A stretch of 50,791 nucleotides of DNA from Ruminococcus sp. (GTDB taxonomy: Bacteria; Bacillota; Clostridia; Oscillospirales; Ruminococcaceae): the NCBI GenBank assembly GCA_017397925.1, contig JAFQHO010000038.1, positions 1 to 50,791 of the forward strand, in the 5' to 3' direction. The notes under the pieces were generated by a model. That model made no database searches. It was not told the origin of the DNA and saw only the letters and a program-made list of their open reading frames with translations. The position numbers were made by a program, and so were the translations under genes. Shown here in pieces: positions 16,930 to 25,594 of this stretch (position 1 is the first letter of the stretch; each line of letters begins with the position of its first letter).

Positions 16930-17403
16930 ATGAAAGTTGAAAAGGCTGATTATATATGGGCGGTAGTTTCGTTCATAGCCGTGGGAGTTACATATCATTT
17001 CGGTTATCTCCTTTATGGTTTACTGGGAATATATGCCGCAATGGTACTGCTTTTCCTTTATCATATCAAGAAAATAAAAAAACGAATTGAAAATACAGAA
17101 GCCGCATATGGTAAAATAACAGACTACCGTACAGAAAAGACGACTAAAGAATATTACTATCCCGTAGTTGAGTATGAAACGGCTGAAAACGAGCTTATTT
17201 CTGCCGCTTATACCTATCCCGACAAGGAAAAAAGGTATGAGATAGGGGACGAGGAGCTTGTAAGATATACTCCTGATGACCCGATGTTTTTCTATTTTGC
17301 AAACCGCGAAAATGAGCTTACGGAAGTTTACTACAGGAGCATATTTATTGGCGGCATAGCTGCGGCAGTCATTGTTATAGCAATTATTGCGCTTAGTTTA
17401 TAG
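16930..17403 (+). CDS. DUF3592-like membrane protein
   Basis: A 157-residue protein with GAGGAGC before ATG 16930. Two membrane helices at the N-terminus (about 8-45) and one at the C-terminus (about 134-156) flank a beta-rich region of about 85 residues (AYGKITDYR, YYPVVEYE, YEIGDEELVRYTPDDP). This plan matches DUF3592 proteins, which have no known function. It lies 10 bases after the expansin gene and 17 before purN. Confidence 0.72.
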   Translation: MKVEKADYIWAVVSFIAVGVTYHFGYLLYGLLGIYAAMVLLFLYHIKKIKKRIENTEAAYGKITDYRTEKTTKEYYYPVVEYETAENELISAAYTYPDKEKRYEIGDEELVRYTPDDPMFFYFANRENELTEVYYRSIFIGGIAAAVIVIAIIALSL

Positions 17404-17420
17404 TAAAAGGAGTGATACCG

Positions 17421-18047
17421 ATGAAAAATATAGTTGTTCTTGTTTCGGGCGGCGGTACAAATTTACAGGCACTTATTGACGCTGAAAAGTCAGGAGAGAT
17501 TATCGGCGGAAAGATTACCTGTGTTATATCCTCCAACTCCGAGGCATATGCTCTTGAAAGAGCAAAAAACAACGGTATATCCACAAGAGTAATTCCGAGA
17601 AAGGATTATTCAGACTCAAAATCCTACAGTATGGCAGTTCTTAACGCTCTTGATGAGGAGCAGGCAGACCTCGTGGTACTGGCAGGTTTTATGACAATTC
17701 TTGACGAATGCGTTACAAGTAAATACGCTTACAAAATTATCAATGTTCACCCAGCGCTTATTCCTTCATTCTGCGGAGAGGGCTATTACGGACTTAAAGT
17801 TCACGAGGCGGCTCTTGCTTACGGAGTAAAGGTCAGCGGTGCTACAATTCATTTTGTAAACGAGGAGGCGGACGCAGGAGCAATAATCCTGCAGGGCGTT
17901 GTAAACGTTGAAAAGGACGATACCCCCGAAATCCTCCAGAAGCGTATAATGGAGAACGTGGAATGGAAGCTTCTTCCTAAGGCGGCATCTCTTTTCTGTC
18001 AGGATAAAATTGAAATTATTGAAGGAAAGGCATACGTAAAGGAGTAA
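17421..18047 (+). CDS. purN: phosphoribosylglycinamide formyltransferase (GART)
   Basis: A 208-residue cytosolic enzyme that formylates GAR to FGAR with 10-formyl-tetrahydrofolate. ATG 17421 has AAAGGAG upstream; a GTG nine bases earlier overlaps that site. Family motifs are present: the phosphate-binding VSGGGTNLQALID at the N-terminus, the VHPALIPSF motif with the catalytic His near residue 109, and the VSGATIHFVNEEADAG stretch with the conserved Asp. The length is normal. Confidence 0.96.
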   Translation: MKNIVVLVSGGGTNLQALIDAEKSGEIIGGKITCVISSNSEAYALERAKNNGISTRVIPRKDYSDSKSYSMAVLNALDEEQADLVVLAGFMTILDECVTSKYAYKIINVHPALIPSFCGEGYYGLKVHEAALAYGVKVSGATIHFVNEEADAGAIILQGVVNVEKDDTPEILQKRIMENVEWKLLPKAASLFCQDKIEIIEGKAYVKE

Positions 18048-18051
18048 GCCT

Positions 18052-18615
18052 ATGAAGCTTTCGGTTATTACGGAAAATCAGCGTATACAAAAGCTTTTTC
18101 TTAGCTTTATGATGTATGCCTTTCTCGGCTGGTTTTATGAGGTTTTTCTTGAAGTTGTAGTTTATCGTTGGGGATATTCCGATAGGGGAGTATTATTCGG
18201 TCCCTATTGTCCTGTATACGGAGTAGGAGCAATTCTTTTCCTTGGTGCATTCAGACCGCTTATGAAGAAAAAAGAGCCTGAATGGTTCAGATTTTATGTA
18301 AAGCCGATTATCATATTTCTCGGCTGTATGGCAATTGCTACCTCGGTGGAGCTTCTTGCAAGCTATATGCTGGAATTATTCACGGGGGCGTGGCCGTGGC
18401 AGACATATGCGGATTATGAAATAAACTTTCAGGCGAGAATTGCACTCAGCCCGTCAATACGTTTCGGATTGGGCGGATTGCTTTTCCTCTACATAGTTCA
18501 GCCGTTCTATGACTGGCTGTTTTCAAAGGCAAAGGAAAAAACGCTGAATATAATTGCAGCGTGTGTTGCATTAATAGTCCTTGCGGACTGTATATATACA
18601 TTTATTATCAAGTGA
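18052..18615 (+). CDS. multi-pass membrane protein (putative ABC-transporter permease family, CmpB-type)
   Basis: A 187-residue protein with at least four hydrophobic segments. The N-terminal signature FLGWFYEV and the GVLFGPYCPVYGVGA motif are those of PF06541, often labelled putative ABC transporter permease although no transporter activity has been shown. GGAGTAAGCC precedes ATG 18052. It lies 4 bases after purN and 13 before purO, so it is part of the pur transcript. Its function in this setting is unknown. Confidence 0.75.
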   Translation: MKLSVITENQRIQKLFLSFMMYAFLGWFYEVFLEVVVYRWGYSDRGVLFGPYCPVYGVGAILFLGAFRPLMKKKEPEWFRFYVKPIIIFLGCMAIATSVELLASYMLELFTGAWPWQTYADYEINFQARIALSPSIRFGLGGLLFLYIVQPFYDWLFSKAKEKTLNIIAACVALIVLADCIYTFIIK

Positions 18616-18628
18616 GGAGTAAATTATT

Positions 18629-19342
18629 ATGATTAAACTGGATTTAGCAAAGGAATTAAGCACAAACGCATACCCCGGCAGAGGTATCGTTATCGGCAAG
18701 TCTGAGGACGGCAAATATGCTGTAACAGGCTATTTCATTATGGGAAGAAGCGAAAACAGCCGTAACCGTGTATTTGTAGAGGACGGCGAGGGAATCCGCA
18801 CACAGGCATTTGATCCCTCAAAGCTTACTGATCCCCACCTTATTATATACGCACCTGTAAGAGTTCTCGGCAATAAGCTTATCGTTACAAACGGCGACCA
18901 GACAGATACAATTTACGAGCTTATGGATAAGCAGTTCACATTTGAGCAGGCACTCCGTACACGTGAGTTCGAGGACGACGCTCCCAACTACACACCTCGT
19001 ATTTCAGGTATCCTCCGTTTTGACGAGGACGGCTTCAACTATGCTATGTCAATTCTCAAAAGTGCAAACGGCAACCCCGATTCATGCCAGAGATATACAT
19101 TCAGCTACAATGACCCAATCAACGGCGAGGGACGTTTCATTCACACATATATGGGTGACGGCAATCCACTCCCAAGCTTTGAGGGTGAGCCTAAGCTTGT
19201 AGGCATCAGCGGAAATATCGACGAGTTCACAGATATGCTCTGGAACAACCTCAACGAGGATAACAAGGTATCTCTCTTTGTTCGCTTTGTAAATCTTGAG
19301 GACGGTTCTGTTGAAACAAGAATTATCAATAAGAATAAGTAA
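18629..19342 (+). CDS. purO: IMP cyclohydrolase, archaeal PurO type
   Basis: A 237-residue cytosolic protein with GAGGAG before ATG 18629. It resembles the PurO-type IMP cyclohydrolase family: an N-terminal PGRGIVIG followed by a YAVTGYFIMGRSENSRNR strand-loop, then LIIYAPVRV and VTNGDQTDTI. This fold closes FAICAR to IMP, the last step of purine synthesis, and is unrelated to the IMPCH half of ordinary PurH. A stand-alone AICAR transformylase at 22161 supplies the other half of PurH, which supports this reading strongly. Assignment is by motif recognition without a search. Confidence 0.85.
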   Translation: MIKLDLAKELSTNAYPGRGIVIGKSEDGKYAVTGYFIMGRSENSRNRVFVEDGEGIRTQAFDPSKLTDPHLIIYAPVRVLGNKLIVTNGDQTDTIYELMDKQFTFEQALRTREFEDDAPNYTPRISGILRFDEDGFNYAMSILKSANGNPDSCQRYTFSYNDPINGEGRFIHTYMGDGNPLPSFEGEPKLVGISGNIDEFTDMLWNNLNEDNKVSLFVRFVNLEDGSVETRIINKNK

Positions 19343-19352
19343 GACTTTTTCG

Positions 19353-20366
19353 ATGAAAAGAATATATGCTATATTCTTTGCAACAGCAATGCTTGTGCCG
19401 CTTGTTTCTTGCAAAACAGACAAAGAATCTGCTGATGTGACAACATCTGAAATAACTGTGACCAGAACCGGACCGCCGGAAAAAAGTACAGATGATTATT
19501 ACGATCTGATCGCATCTTTTAAGTTCAATTATGATGATGTTCAGTTCAGTGATGGTTGTCTTTCCTCTGAAATTCCCGAAACGGCTGTAGTCAAAGAAAG
19601 TATATCATATTTTTCAAGAGACTATGAAAATATCAAAACCATAAACAATATTGAAATATACTGTGATGAATATGATAATGAACTGCTCAGACTGGAATCA
19701 GTAGATGGCGGAAATTTCTATGCTGTAAACAATTATAAATACGAGTATGATGAAAACGGCAATAAAATCACAGAGTATTATATTGATGAGAACAGCGAAG
19801 ACGTTACAAAATATCAGTATTATGATGACGGTAAAATTGTAGTGTCTGAAAGAAAAACCGCTGAAGGGAATTTCAGGGAACGTGATTATACGGAATATGA
19901 TGAATACGGAAATATAATTTTAAGTTGCCATTCGTCATATGATATATTTGAAAATGACACACTAAATGAACCTGTGGTTCGTGAATTACGAAATATACGC
20001 TATGACAGCAGTGGAAACATTTTATCATATGATTTTTATTCTTACGGCAATGAAAAGCCTACTTCCTCATTTGTCCTTACTTATGATGATAAAAATCGAC
20101 TGTTGACATCAGAAGAGTATTTTACGGAACACGACAAGTCAGATTACGATTATTGCGAAAAGCTTGAGTATTCATATGAAGCTGATTGTGATGAACCAAC
20201 TCTTTTCGTCAAAACCGAAATGGATACACCAGACCATATTGAAGGTACTGTTACTGAGGAAAGGGAATATGATGAAAAAGGGCGTGTTGTGTATTATAAA
20301 AGCTATAATTCAACATATGACAATGTTGTGAAAATTATAGAAACCGAATATGAAGAGTTAAAATAG
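19353..20366 (+). CDS. lipoprotein with YD-like repeats
   Basis: A 337-residue lipoprotein. ATG 19353 is chosen because the signal peptide starts there (MKRIYAIFF) and ends in the lipobox LVSC at Cys20; the ribosome site is weak. A Thr/Ser-rich linker follows. The body (about 90-330) is made of acidic, Tyr-rich units such as YEYDENGNKITEYY and TEYDEYGNIILS, which resemble YD repeats of RHS proteins. It sits 10 bases after purO. The next gene encodes an Imm51-like protein and a second lipoprotein of the same style follows, so these three may form a small accessory unit. Confidence 0.72.
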   Translation: MKRIYAIFFATAMLVPLVSCKTDKESADVTTSEITVTRTGPPEKSTDDYYDLIASFKFNYDDVQFSDGCLSSEIPETAVVKESISYFSRDYENIKTINNIEIYCDEYDNELLRLESVDGGNFYAVNNYKYEYDENGNKITEYYIDENSEDVTKYQYYDDGKIVVSERKTAEGNFRERDYTEYDEYGNIILSCHSSYDIFENDTLNEPVVRELRNIRYDSSGNILSYDFYSYGNEKPTSSFVLTYDDKNRLLTSEEYFTEHDKSDYDYCEKLEYSYEADCDEPTLFVKTEMDTPDHIEGTVTEEREYDEKGRVVYYKSYNSTYDNVVKIIETEYEELK

Positions 20367-20398
20367 CAATTACGAATTATAAAAAGGAGGACATTATT

Positions 20399-20740
20399 AT
20401 GCCTGAATATATATCAATAGAAGAATTTGAAGATAGTATATCCCTTGCTTTTTATATCGAAAACGACAAAGTAATGGCAATCGGCGAAAAAATACAGGAA
20501 ATCAATGAAAATGCCTATATGAACGGCTATAACTGGGAGGCTGTTCTCAATTGCTATATTGAGAATAAAGCACCTCAGCTTATGGGTTCCTACGAAGCTG
20601 ACCCCGAAGCAGGTATGTATGCTGCTTACTTTGAAAACAAAGAAGAAGCAGAGGCTATGGCTGATATTATTGAAAAGCTTGTTGAAAATGAGCTTATAGA
20701 ATTTGTTAGTTCGTATGGTGATGAAATAGAATGGGATTAA
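20399..20740 (+). CDS. Imm51-like immunity protein
   Basis: A 113-residue acidic cytosolic protein with a strong AAGGAGG site. The middle (GYNWEAVLNCYIE) and the pattern DPEAGMYAAYFENKEEA followed by a C-terminal GDEIEWD resemble the Imm51 family of immunity proteins, which neutralise secreted polymorphic toxins. No toxin gene adjoins it; the neighbours are lipoproteins with YD-like repeats. It may be an orphan immunity gene against toxins of competitors. The family call is from memory of the motif pattern. Confidence 0.68.
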   Translation: MPEYISIEEFEDSISLAFYIENDKVMAIGEKIQEINENAYMNGYNWEAVLNCYIENKAPQLMGSYEADPEAGMYAAYFENKEEAEAMADIIEKLVENELIEFVSSYGDEIEWD

Positions 20741-20891
20741 CAAAAAAATCGGAATTGCAGTTTTTCTGTCGAGAAATTTTCCTGCAAAAAAATTTTTCGA
20801 TTTCTGTAACACTTTGAAATTTTGAAGTGAGTATATGTTATGAGATGTGAAATACATCGGAAATATTTAATTACAGAAAGAGGAAATTATT

Positions 20892-22130
20892 ATGAACAAG
20901 AAGATTTTTGCAATTCTCGCAGTATGCGCAATGGTTATGACAGCTTGCGGTCCAGTAGTTGAGGAATCCGCACAGTTACCCGAAACATCCGAAAAGACAA
21001 CAACTGCCAATGTTGAAGCTGAAACAACAGTTGAGGTTGAAACAACAACGGCAGCAGATTCTGAAAAAACAGCAACAGCTGATTCTGCTGTTGAAAATGC
21101 AGCAGGCGGAAATAACAATTCAGCTGAAACAACAGCAGTTCAGACAACAGAAAAAGCTGACCCGAATAAAATGGCTGAGCTTGATTCTGCATCAATAAAC
21201 TATGTTCCGACATATACAAAAGAAGATACTGTATTTCCCGAGCTTTCTTATGAGCTTCAGGCAATCCCCGAAATCAATACTGATTTAAGCCAGTTTGATA
21301 TACCCGATTTTGTAGATGCAGAATATAAAGTAATTGAAGCCTGTTATTACGGAGCAGAGCTGAGTTCCTATCGTTTATGCCTTGCAAACAGCCATAACGA
21401 TGAGGTTTTCAGTGCGGTGTATTATTTGGATGAAGAATACTGGTCGGCTCCTTATTATAAAGATTATGAGTATGACGCAAAGGGAAATATGACATTAAAG
21501 CAGGAATACGATCAAGATAAAGTAAGTGATACATACACATGGGAATACGATGGAAATGGTCGTATAACAAGACAAACACAAGGCGAACCGGGAACAGACT
21601 TATTATATTACAGCAATAATACCTATGACCAGTATGGAAATCTGCTTGCTACAGAGGGCATAAGTGTTCTTAACGGTGAAGTCAAGGATACATATACATA
21701 CGAATATGATGCAAACGGCAACGCAGTTTACGGCAAGGGCGATGTTACAGATCCCTGGTTATTTAATGAATTCCGACAGAAATTTGATGACAGAGGAAAT
21801 GTAGTCGAATATGTGGGTAAATGTCGAAAAATATATGAAACCCACAGAGAATGTGCTTATGACAATAATAATAATTGTATCTACGAAAAGTATTTCACTT
21901 TAAATAATCCCGGTGAAAAGGAAACAAATTCAAGTGTAAGTGAAAGACTTTACGATGATAACAATAACTGTATATATGAAAAATGGTATACATTGGAAAA
22001 CGGTGAGATGAAAAATTCTGGTGAGAATTACACCCAGTATGATGAAAAGGGACGTATTCTTAAAGAACATGAGCATCAGGCAGGCGAAACAGACAGCACA
22101 ATCATATATTTCTATGAGGAGCTGTCATAA
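20892..22130 (+). CDS. lipoprotein with YD-like repeats and Thr-rich linker
   Basis: A 412-residue lipoprotein with AGAGGAAA before ATG 20892. The signal peptide ends at a lipobox with Cys19 (MTACG). Residues 25-85 are a Thr/Glu/Ala-rich linker. From about 185 to 405 there are at least eight Tyr/Asp/Gly/Asn-rich units (YEYDANGNAVYG, YDQYGNLLATEG, YDDNNNCIYEKWY), again like YD repeats. It is related in style to the lipoprotein at 19353 and was probably derived from a common ancestor. Its function is unknown; surface binding is a reasonable guess. Confidence 0.72.
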   Translation: MNKKIFAILAVCAMVMTACGPVVEESAQLPETSEKTTTANVEAETTVEVETTTAADSEKTATADSAVENAAGGNNNSAETTAVQTTEKADPNKMAELDSASINYVPTYTKEDTVFPELSYELQAIPEINTDLSQFDIPDFVDAEYKVIEACYYGAELSSYRLCLANSHNDEVFSAVYYLDEEYWSAPYYKDYEYDAKGNMTLKQEYDQDKVSDTYTWEYDGNGRITRQTQGEPGTDLLYYSNNTYDQYGNLLATEGISVLNGEVKDTYTYEYDANGNAVYGKGDVTDPWLFNEFRQKFDDRGNVVEYVGKCRKIYETHRECAYDNNNNCIYEKYFTLNNPGEKETNSSVSERLYDDNNNCIYEKWYTLENGEMKNSGENYTQYDEKGRILKEHEHQAGETDSTIIYFYEELS

Positions 22131-22160
22131 ATACAATTAAAATTCAAGGAGGACATTATT

Positions 22161-23342
22161 ATGTCAAATGAAATGCAGTTAAAATACGGTTGTAACCCAA
22201 ATCAGAAGCCTTCAAGAGTATATATGGCTGACGGCAGCGAGCTTCCTATCGAGGTTCTTTGCGGACGTCCGGGCTATATCAATCTTCTTGACGCACTTAA
22301 CGGCTGGCAGCTTGTAAAGGAGCTTAAAGCAGCTACAGGAGTATGTGCAGCAACATCATTCAAGCACGTTTCTCCCGCAGGTGCAGCAATCGGCAGACCT
22401 CTTTCTGACGATTTAAAGAAGATTTACTGGGTAGACGATTTAGGCGAGCTTTCACCCCTTGCAAGCGCATATGCAAGAGCAAGAGGCGCTGACAGAATGT
22501 CCTCATACGGCGATTTCATCGCTCTTTCCGACAAGGTTGACGTATGCACAGCTAAGATGATTCAGCGTGAGGTTTCCGACGGTGTAATCGCTCCCGATTA
22601 TGACCCAGAGGCTCTTGAAATCCTCAAATCCAAGAGAAAGGGTACATACTGCGTACTTAAAATTGACGAGAACTACAAGCCTGCACCAATCGAAACAAAA
22701 CAGGTTTACGGTGTATCTTTCGAGCAGGGCAGAAACGAACTTGACATCAATCGTGACCTTCTTGCAAATATCGTAACAGAGAACAAGGAAATTCCTGAGG
22801 ATAAGAAAGATGACCTCCTTATCTCTCTTATCACTCTCAAATACACACAGTCCAACTCTGTATGCTACGTTAAGGACGGACAGGCAATCGGTATCGGAGC
22901 AGGTCAGCAGTCAAGAATTCACTGCACACGTCTTGCAGGACAGAAGACTGATAACTGGTGGTTAAGACAGTCCCCACAGGTTATGGGACTCCAGTTTGTT
23001 GACGATATCCGTCGTGCAGACCGTGACAACGCTATTGATGTATACATCGGCGACGAGTACGAGGATGTACTTGCAGAGGGTACATGGCAGAATATCTTCA
23101 AGGTAAAGCCTGAGGTATTTACAGTTGAGGAGAAAAAGGCTTGGCTTGCAAAGAATACAGGCGTATGCCTTGGTTCTGACGCATTCTTCCCATTCGGCGA
23201 CAATATCGAGCGCGCTAAGAAGTCAGGCGTTGAATATATTGCAGAGCCCGGCGGTTCTATCCGTGACGATAATGTTATCGAAACCTGCAACAAGTACAAC
23301 ATTGCTATGGCATTCACAGGAATCAGACTTTTCCACCACTGA
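22161..23342 (+). CDS. purH: stand-alone AICAR transformylase (PurH C-terminal domain only)
   Basis: A 393-residue cytosolic enzyme with AAGGAGGACA before ATG 22161. It transfers a formyl group from 10-formyl-THF to AICAR, giving FAICAR. The family hallmark FKHVSPAGAA is near residue 70, and the SNSVCYVKDGQAIGIGAGQQSR and SDAFFPFGDNIE segments match the transformylase domain of PurH. The N-terminal IMP cyclohydrolase domain of bifunctional PurH (about 200 residues) is absent, so the protein begins directly with the transformylase. The PurO-type protein at 18629 would take over that step. Confidence 0.9.
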   Translation: MSNEMQLKYGCNPNQKPSRVYMADGSELPIEVLCGRPGYINLLDALNGWQLVKELKAATGVCAATSFKHVSPAGAAIGRPLSDDLKKIYWVDDLGELSPLASAYARARGADRMSSYGDFIALSDKVDVCTAKMIQREVSDGVIAPDYDPEALEILKSKRKGTYCVLKIDENYKPAPIETKQVYGVSFEQGRNELDINRDLLANIVTENKEIPEDKKDDLLISLITLKYTQSNSVCYVKDGQAIGIGAGQQSRIHCTRLAGQKTDNWWLRQSPQVMGLQFVDDIRRADRDNAIDVYIGDEYEDVLAEGTWQNIFKVKPEVFTVEEKKAWLAKNTGVCLGSDAFFPFGDNIERAKKSGVEYIAEPGGSIRDDNVIETCNKYNIAMAFTGIRLFHH

Positions 23343-23378
23343 TAAATTTTTGCAGATTTTTTTGCAACCTTTCCGTGT

Positions 23379-23420
23379 TCTGCGGTGTATTACATATGTA
23401 GGGGTGCATAGCACCGCAGA
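23379..23420. repeat. long-loop hairpin with TGTAGGGG motif
   Basis: Perfect 9-bp arms TCTGCGGTG and CACCGCAGA enclose a 24-base loop that includes TGTAGGGG and a smaller GGTGCATAGCACC palindrome. TGTAGGGG followed by a GCAT-centred palindrome is also the start of the dispersed element at 27740. It lies in the gap between purH and a lipoprotein gene. Confidence 0.5.
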
Positions 23421-23452
23421 CGCAAATTATTAATGATATAAGGAAATTTATT

Positions 23453-24526
23453 ATGAACAAAAAGATTTTATCAGTATTTACCGCTATGTCCGTATGCACA
23501 TTTGCAGGCTGTTCAGACCTTGACAAGGACGGCAATCTTAAAGAGGCTTTCAGCTATAAGACAGTGACAAATGAAGAACTTGGTATAAGCTATAAAGTAA
23601 GAAGCGACTTCCTTGATGCTGACAGGATTTTAAGCGATATTGAAGATGCAACTACTGGTGATATGTACGTCTATGATTTTCAAGGTGATGTGATTTTTTC
23701 AATTTCACCTTGGATGGCAGGAATTAAGATGAATACCCAGACAAAGATTGACTGGCGTAAGTATACATTTTCTGAATACGAGAACATTGCAACTGAAATA
23801 ATTGAGGATGAGGAATACGATATTATAATATTTGCAGCAGATCATCCACAAGAAGATTGCGAAAACAGCGAGGAAGAAACACCTACCAGGTTTATGGATT
23901 TCATTATAAGCAGCGAGGGGCATCCGCTTGATAATTTCGGGGTGCAAGCTACTTTTGCCAAGGACAAGGATGAAAAGCTTATGCGTGAGCTTGGACTTGA
24001 AATGCTCAGAAGTGTTGAGTATATCGGTGAAGAAGCAGCAACAGAGCCTGTTTTGAACTTTGATTGCGATTATTTTTCTATAGAACTTCCGTCTGATGAA
24101 TTTAAATTCAGGTATTCTGATTTTGACGAGCTTGAAAAGAATAAACAAATCATAAAATACTGTTACAGCGAGAATCTTGCTCAATATATGGGCAGTATTA
24201 CAATCGAAGCATTAACTGATTCAGAATATACATCAGCAGAGGAATATCTTAAAAATACCTGTGATGAGTTTATGAATAAAGAATCAGATGTTGAGCGTGA
24301 AATGATTGAAGAAGTATCTGAAACAGAAATACTCGGATACGACGGTTATCGTGCAATATATGAAAAAGATGCTTTTGGCAGTTTACCAATTTACAATTAT
24401 ACACATTATGCCTTTGACAAAGACGGGCTTATTTACAGCATTAAAATTGTTGTTGTTGATCTGGACGGTCAAGAAAAGGTACAAGCCGACTTTGAAAAGC
24501 TTATAGATTGCATAAAAATAAAATAA
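23453..24526 (+). CDS. lipoprotein, first of a tandem duplicated pair
   Basis: A 357-residue lipoprotein with ATAAGGAA before ATG 23453. The signal peptide ends in the lipobox FAGC at Cys19. The mature start SDLDKDGNLKEAFSY and the C-terminal VQADFEKLIDCIKIK are nearly the same in the next gene. Two similar lobes of about 150 residues each can be made out (starting near 35 and 200), both with alternating strands and acidic helices. No enzyme motif or known family was recognised. It is co-directional with purH and purD. Confidence 0.72.
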   Translation: MNKKILSVFTAMSVCTFAGCSDLDKDGNLKEAFSYKTVTNEELGISYKVRSDFLDADRILSDIEDATTGDMYVYDFQGDVIFSISPWMAGIKMNTQTKIDWRKYTFSEYENIATEIIEDEEYDIIIFAADHPQEDCENSEEETPTRFMDFIISSEGHPLDNFGVQATFAKDKDEKLMRELGLEMLRSVEYIGEEAATEPVLNFDCDYFSIELPSDEFKFRYSDFDELEKNKQIIKYCYSENLAQYMGSITIEALTDSEYTSAEEYLKNTCDEFMNKESDVEREMIEEVSETEILGYDGYRAIYEKDAFGSLPIYNYTHYAFDKDGLIYSIKIVVVDLDGQEKVQADFEKLIDCIKIK

Positions 24527-24555
24527 AGGGATTGTTATTAAAAAGGGGAATTATT

Positions 24556-25569
24556 ATGACTAAGAAATTTTTATCCGCAACTATGGCTTTATCTATGGCT
24601 GTATGCACATTCACAGGCTGTTCCGACCTTGACAAAGACGGTAATCTGAAAGAGGCTATAAGCTATGAAACGGTTGAAACAGACGAGGTGCGTTTTAAGG
24701 TCAGAAGCGATTTTAAGGATATTTCAGATTATGATGGCGGCTCCGAGGGTATGTATTCATATGAAAATGTGAATGTATTTTTTATAAATGCACCTAAATT
24801 TTATGATACAGAAAAATGCTCACCCGAAACCTACATTGAATATTTAAATCTGGTGCATTATAATGCAGAAGATTTAACATCTGATATAATATACGGCGAT
24901 GAATATGATATTGTGGAACACAGCGGTACCGAAGAAGGTTGCAGAATCACCACCTACACTATAAATCGTCAGGGACATGATTTGAGCGGATGTGAGATAA
25001 TGGTTACATATCCCGATCTCAAAGACGAGGAACTTATGCGTCAGCTTTCCTTGGAATTGATTGAAAATATGGAATATATCGGCGAGTCTCGTGAAATAGT
25101 AACAAGCTTTGACTGTGATTGTTTTTCTATGGAGCTGTCGGGGGATATGTTTGACTTTACGCCTAATTCTAATCCCGAAAAAAACAAAGCAGTTGCGAAA
25201 TATCAGTATTATGACAATTTCTGTAAGAGATTAAGTAAAATTGAAGTAACTGCATTGGCTGATTCCGAATACAGTTCCACGGAGGAATATCTCCAAAGTC
25301 AACTGGATAAAGCTGTTGGCGAAGATTCATCGAAAGAAGAAAGAATAATTGAGGATATAACGGAAGCGGAAATTCTCGGTTATGACGGCTATAGCATTGT
25401 TTATAGAATGAATTCTTTAGACGGATTTCCTACAAATACTTTTACGGAGTATGCCTTTGAAAAAGATGGCATAATTTACAGCGTTGAGCTGAAAGTTGCA
25501 GATAATGACGGAAATGAACAGGTACAAGCCGATTTTGAAAAGCTGATAGATTGCATAAAAATAAAATAA
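24556..25569 (+). CDS. lipoprotein, second of a tandem duplicated pair
   Basis: A 337-residue lipoprotein. ATG 24556 follows AAAGGGGAA; the longer frame starts inside the spacer. The lipobox FTGC is followed by SDLDKDGNLKEAISY, and the chain ends VQADFEKLIDCIKIK, matching the previous gene at both ends while the middle has diverged. This is a clear tandem duplication. purD starts 25 bases after its stop, so it is probably carried on the pur transcript. Confidence 0.72.
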   Translation: MTKKFLSATMALSMAVCTFTGCSDLDKDGNLKEAISYETVETDEVRFKVRSDFKDISDYDGGSEGMYSYENVNVFFINAPKFYDTEKCSPETYIEYLNLVHYNAEDLTSDIIYGDEYDIVEHSGTEEGCRITTYTINRQGHDLSGCEIMVTYPDLKDEELMRQLSLELIENMEYIGESREIVTSFDCDCFSMELSGDMFDFTPNSNPEKNKAVAKYQYYDNFCKRLSKIEVTALADSEYSSTEEYLQSQLDKAVGEDSSKEERIIEDITEAEILGYDGYSIVYRMNSLDGFPTNTFTEYAFEKDGIIYSVELKVADNDGNEQVQADFEKLIDCIKIK

Positions 25570-25594
25570 CCCCCATAAAAAAGGAGGAAAACCA

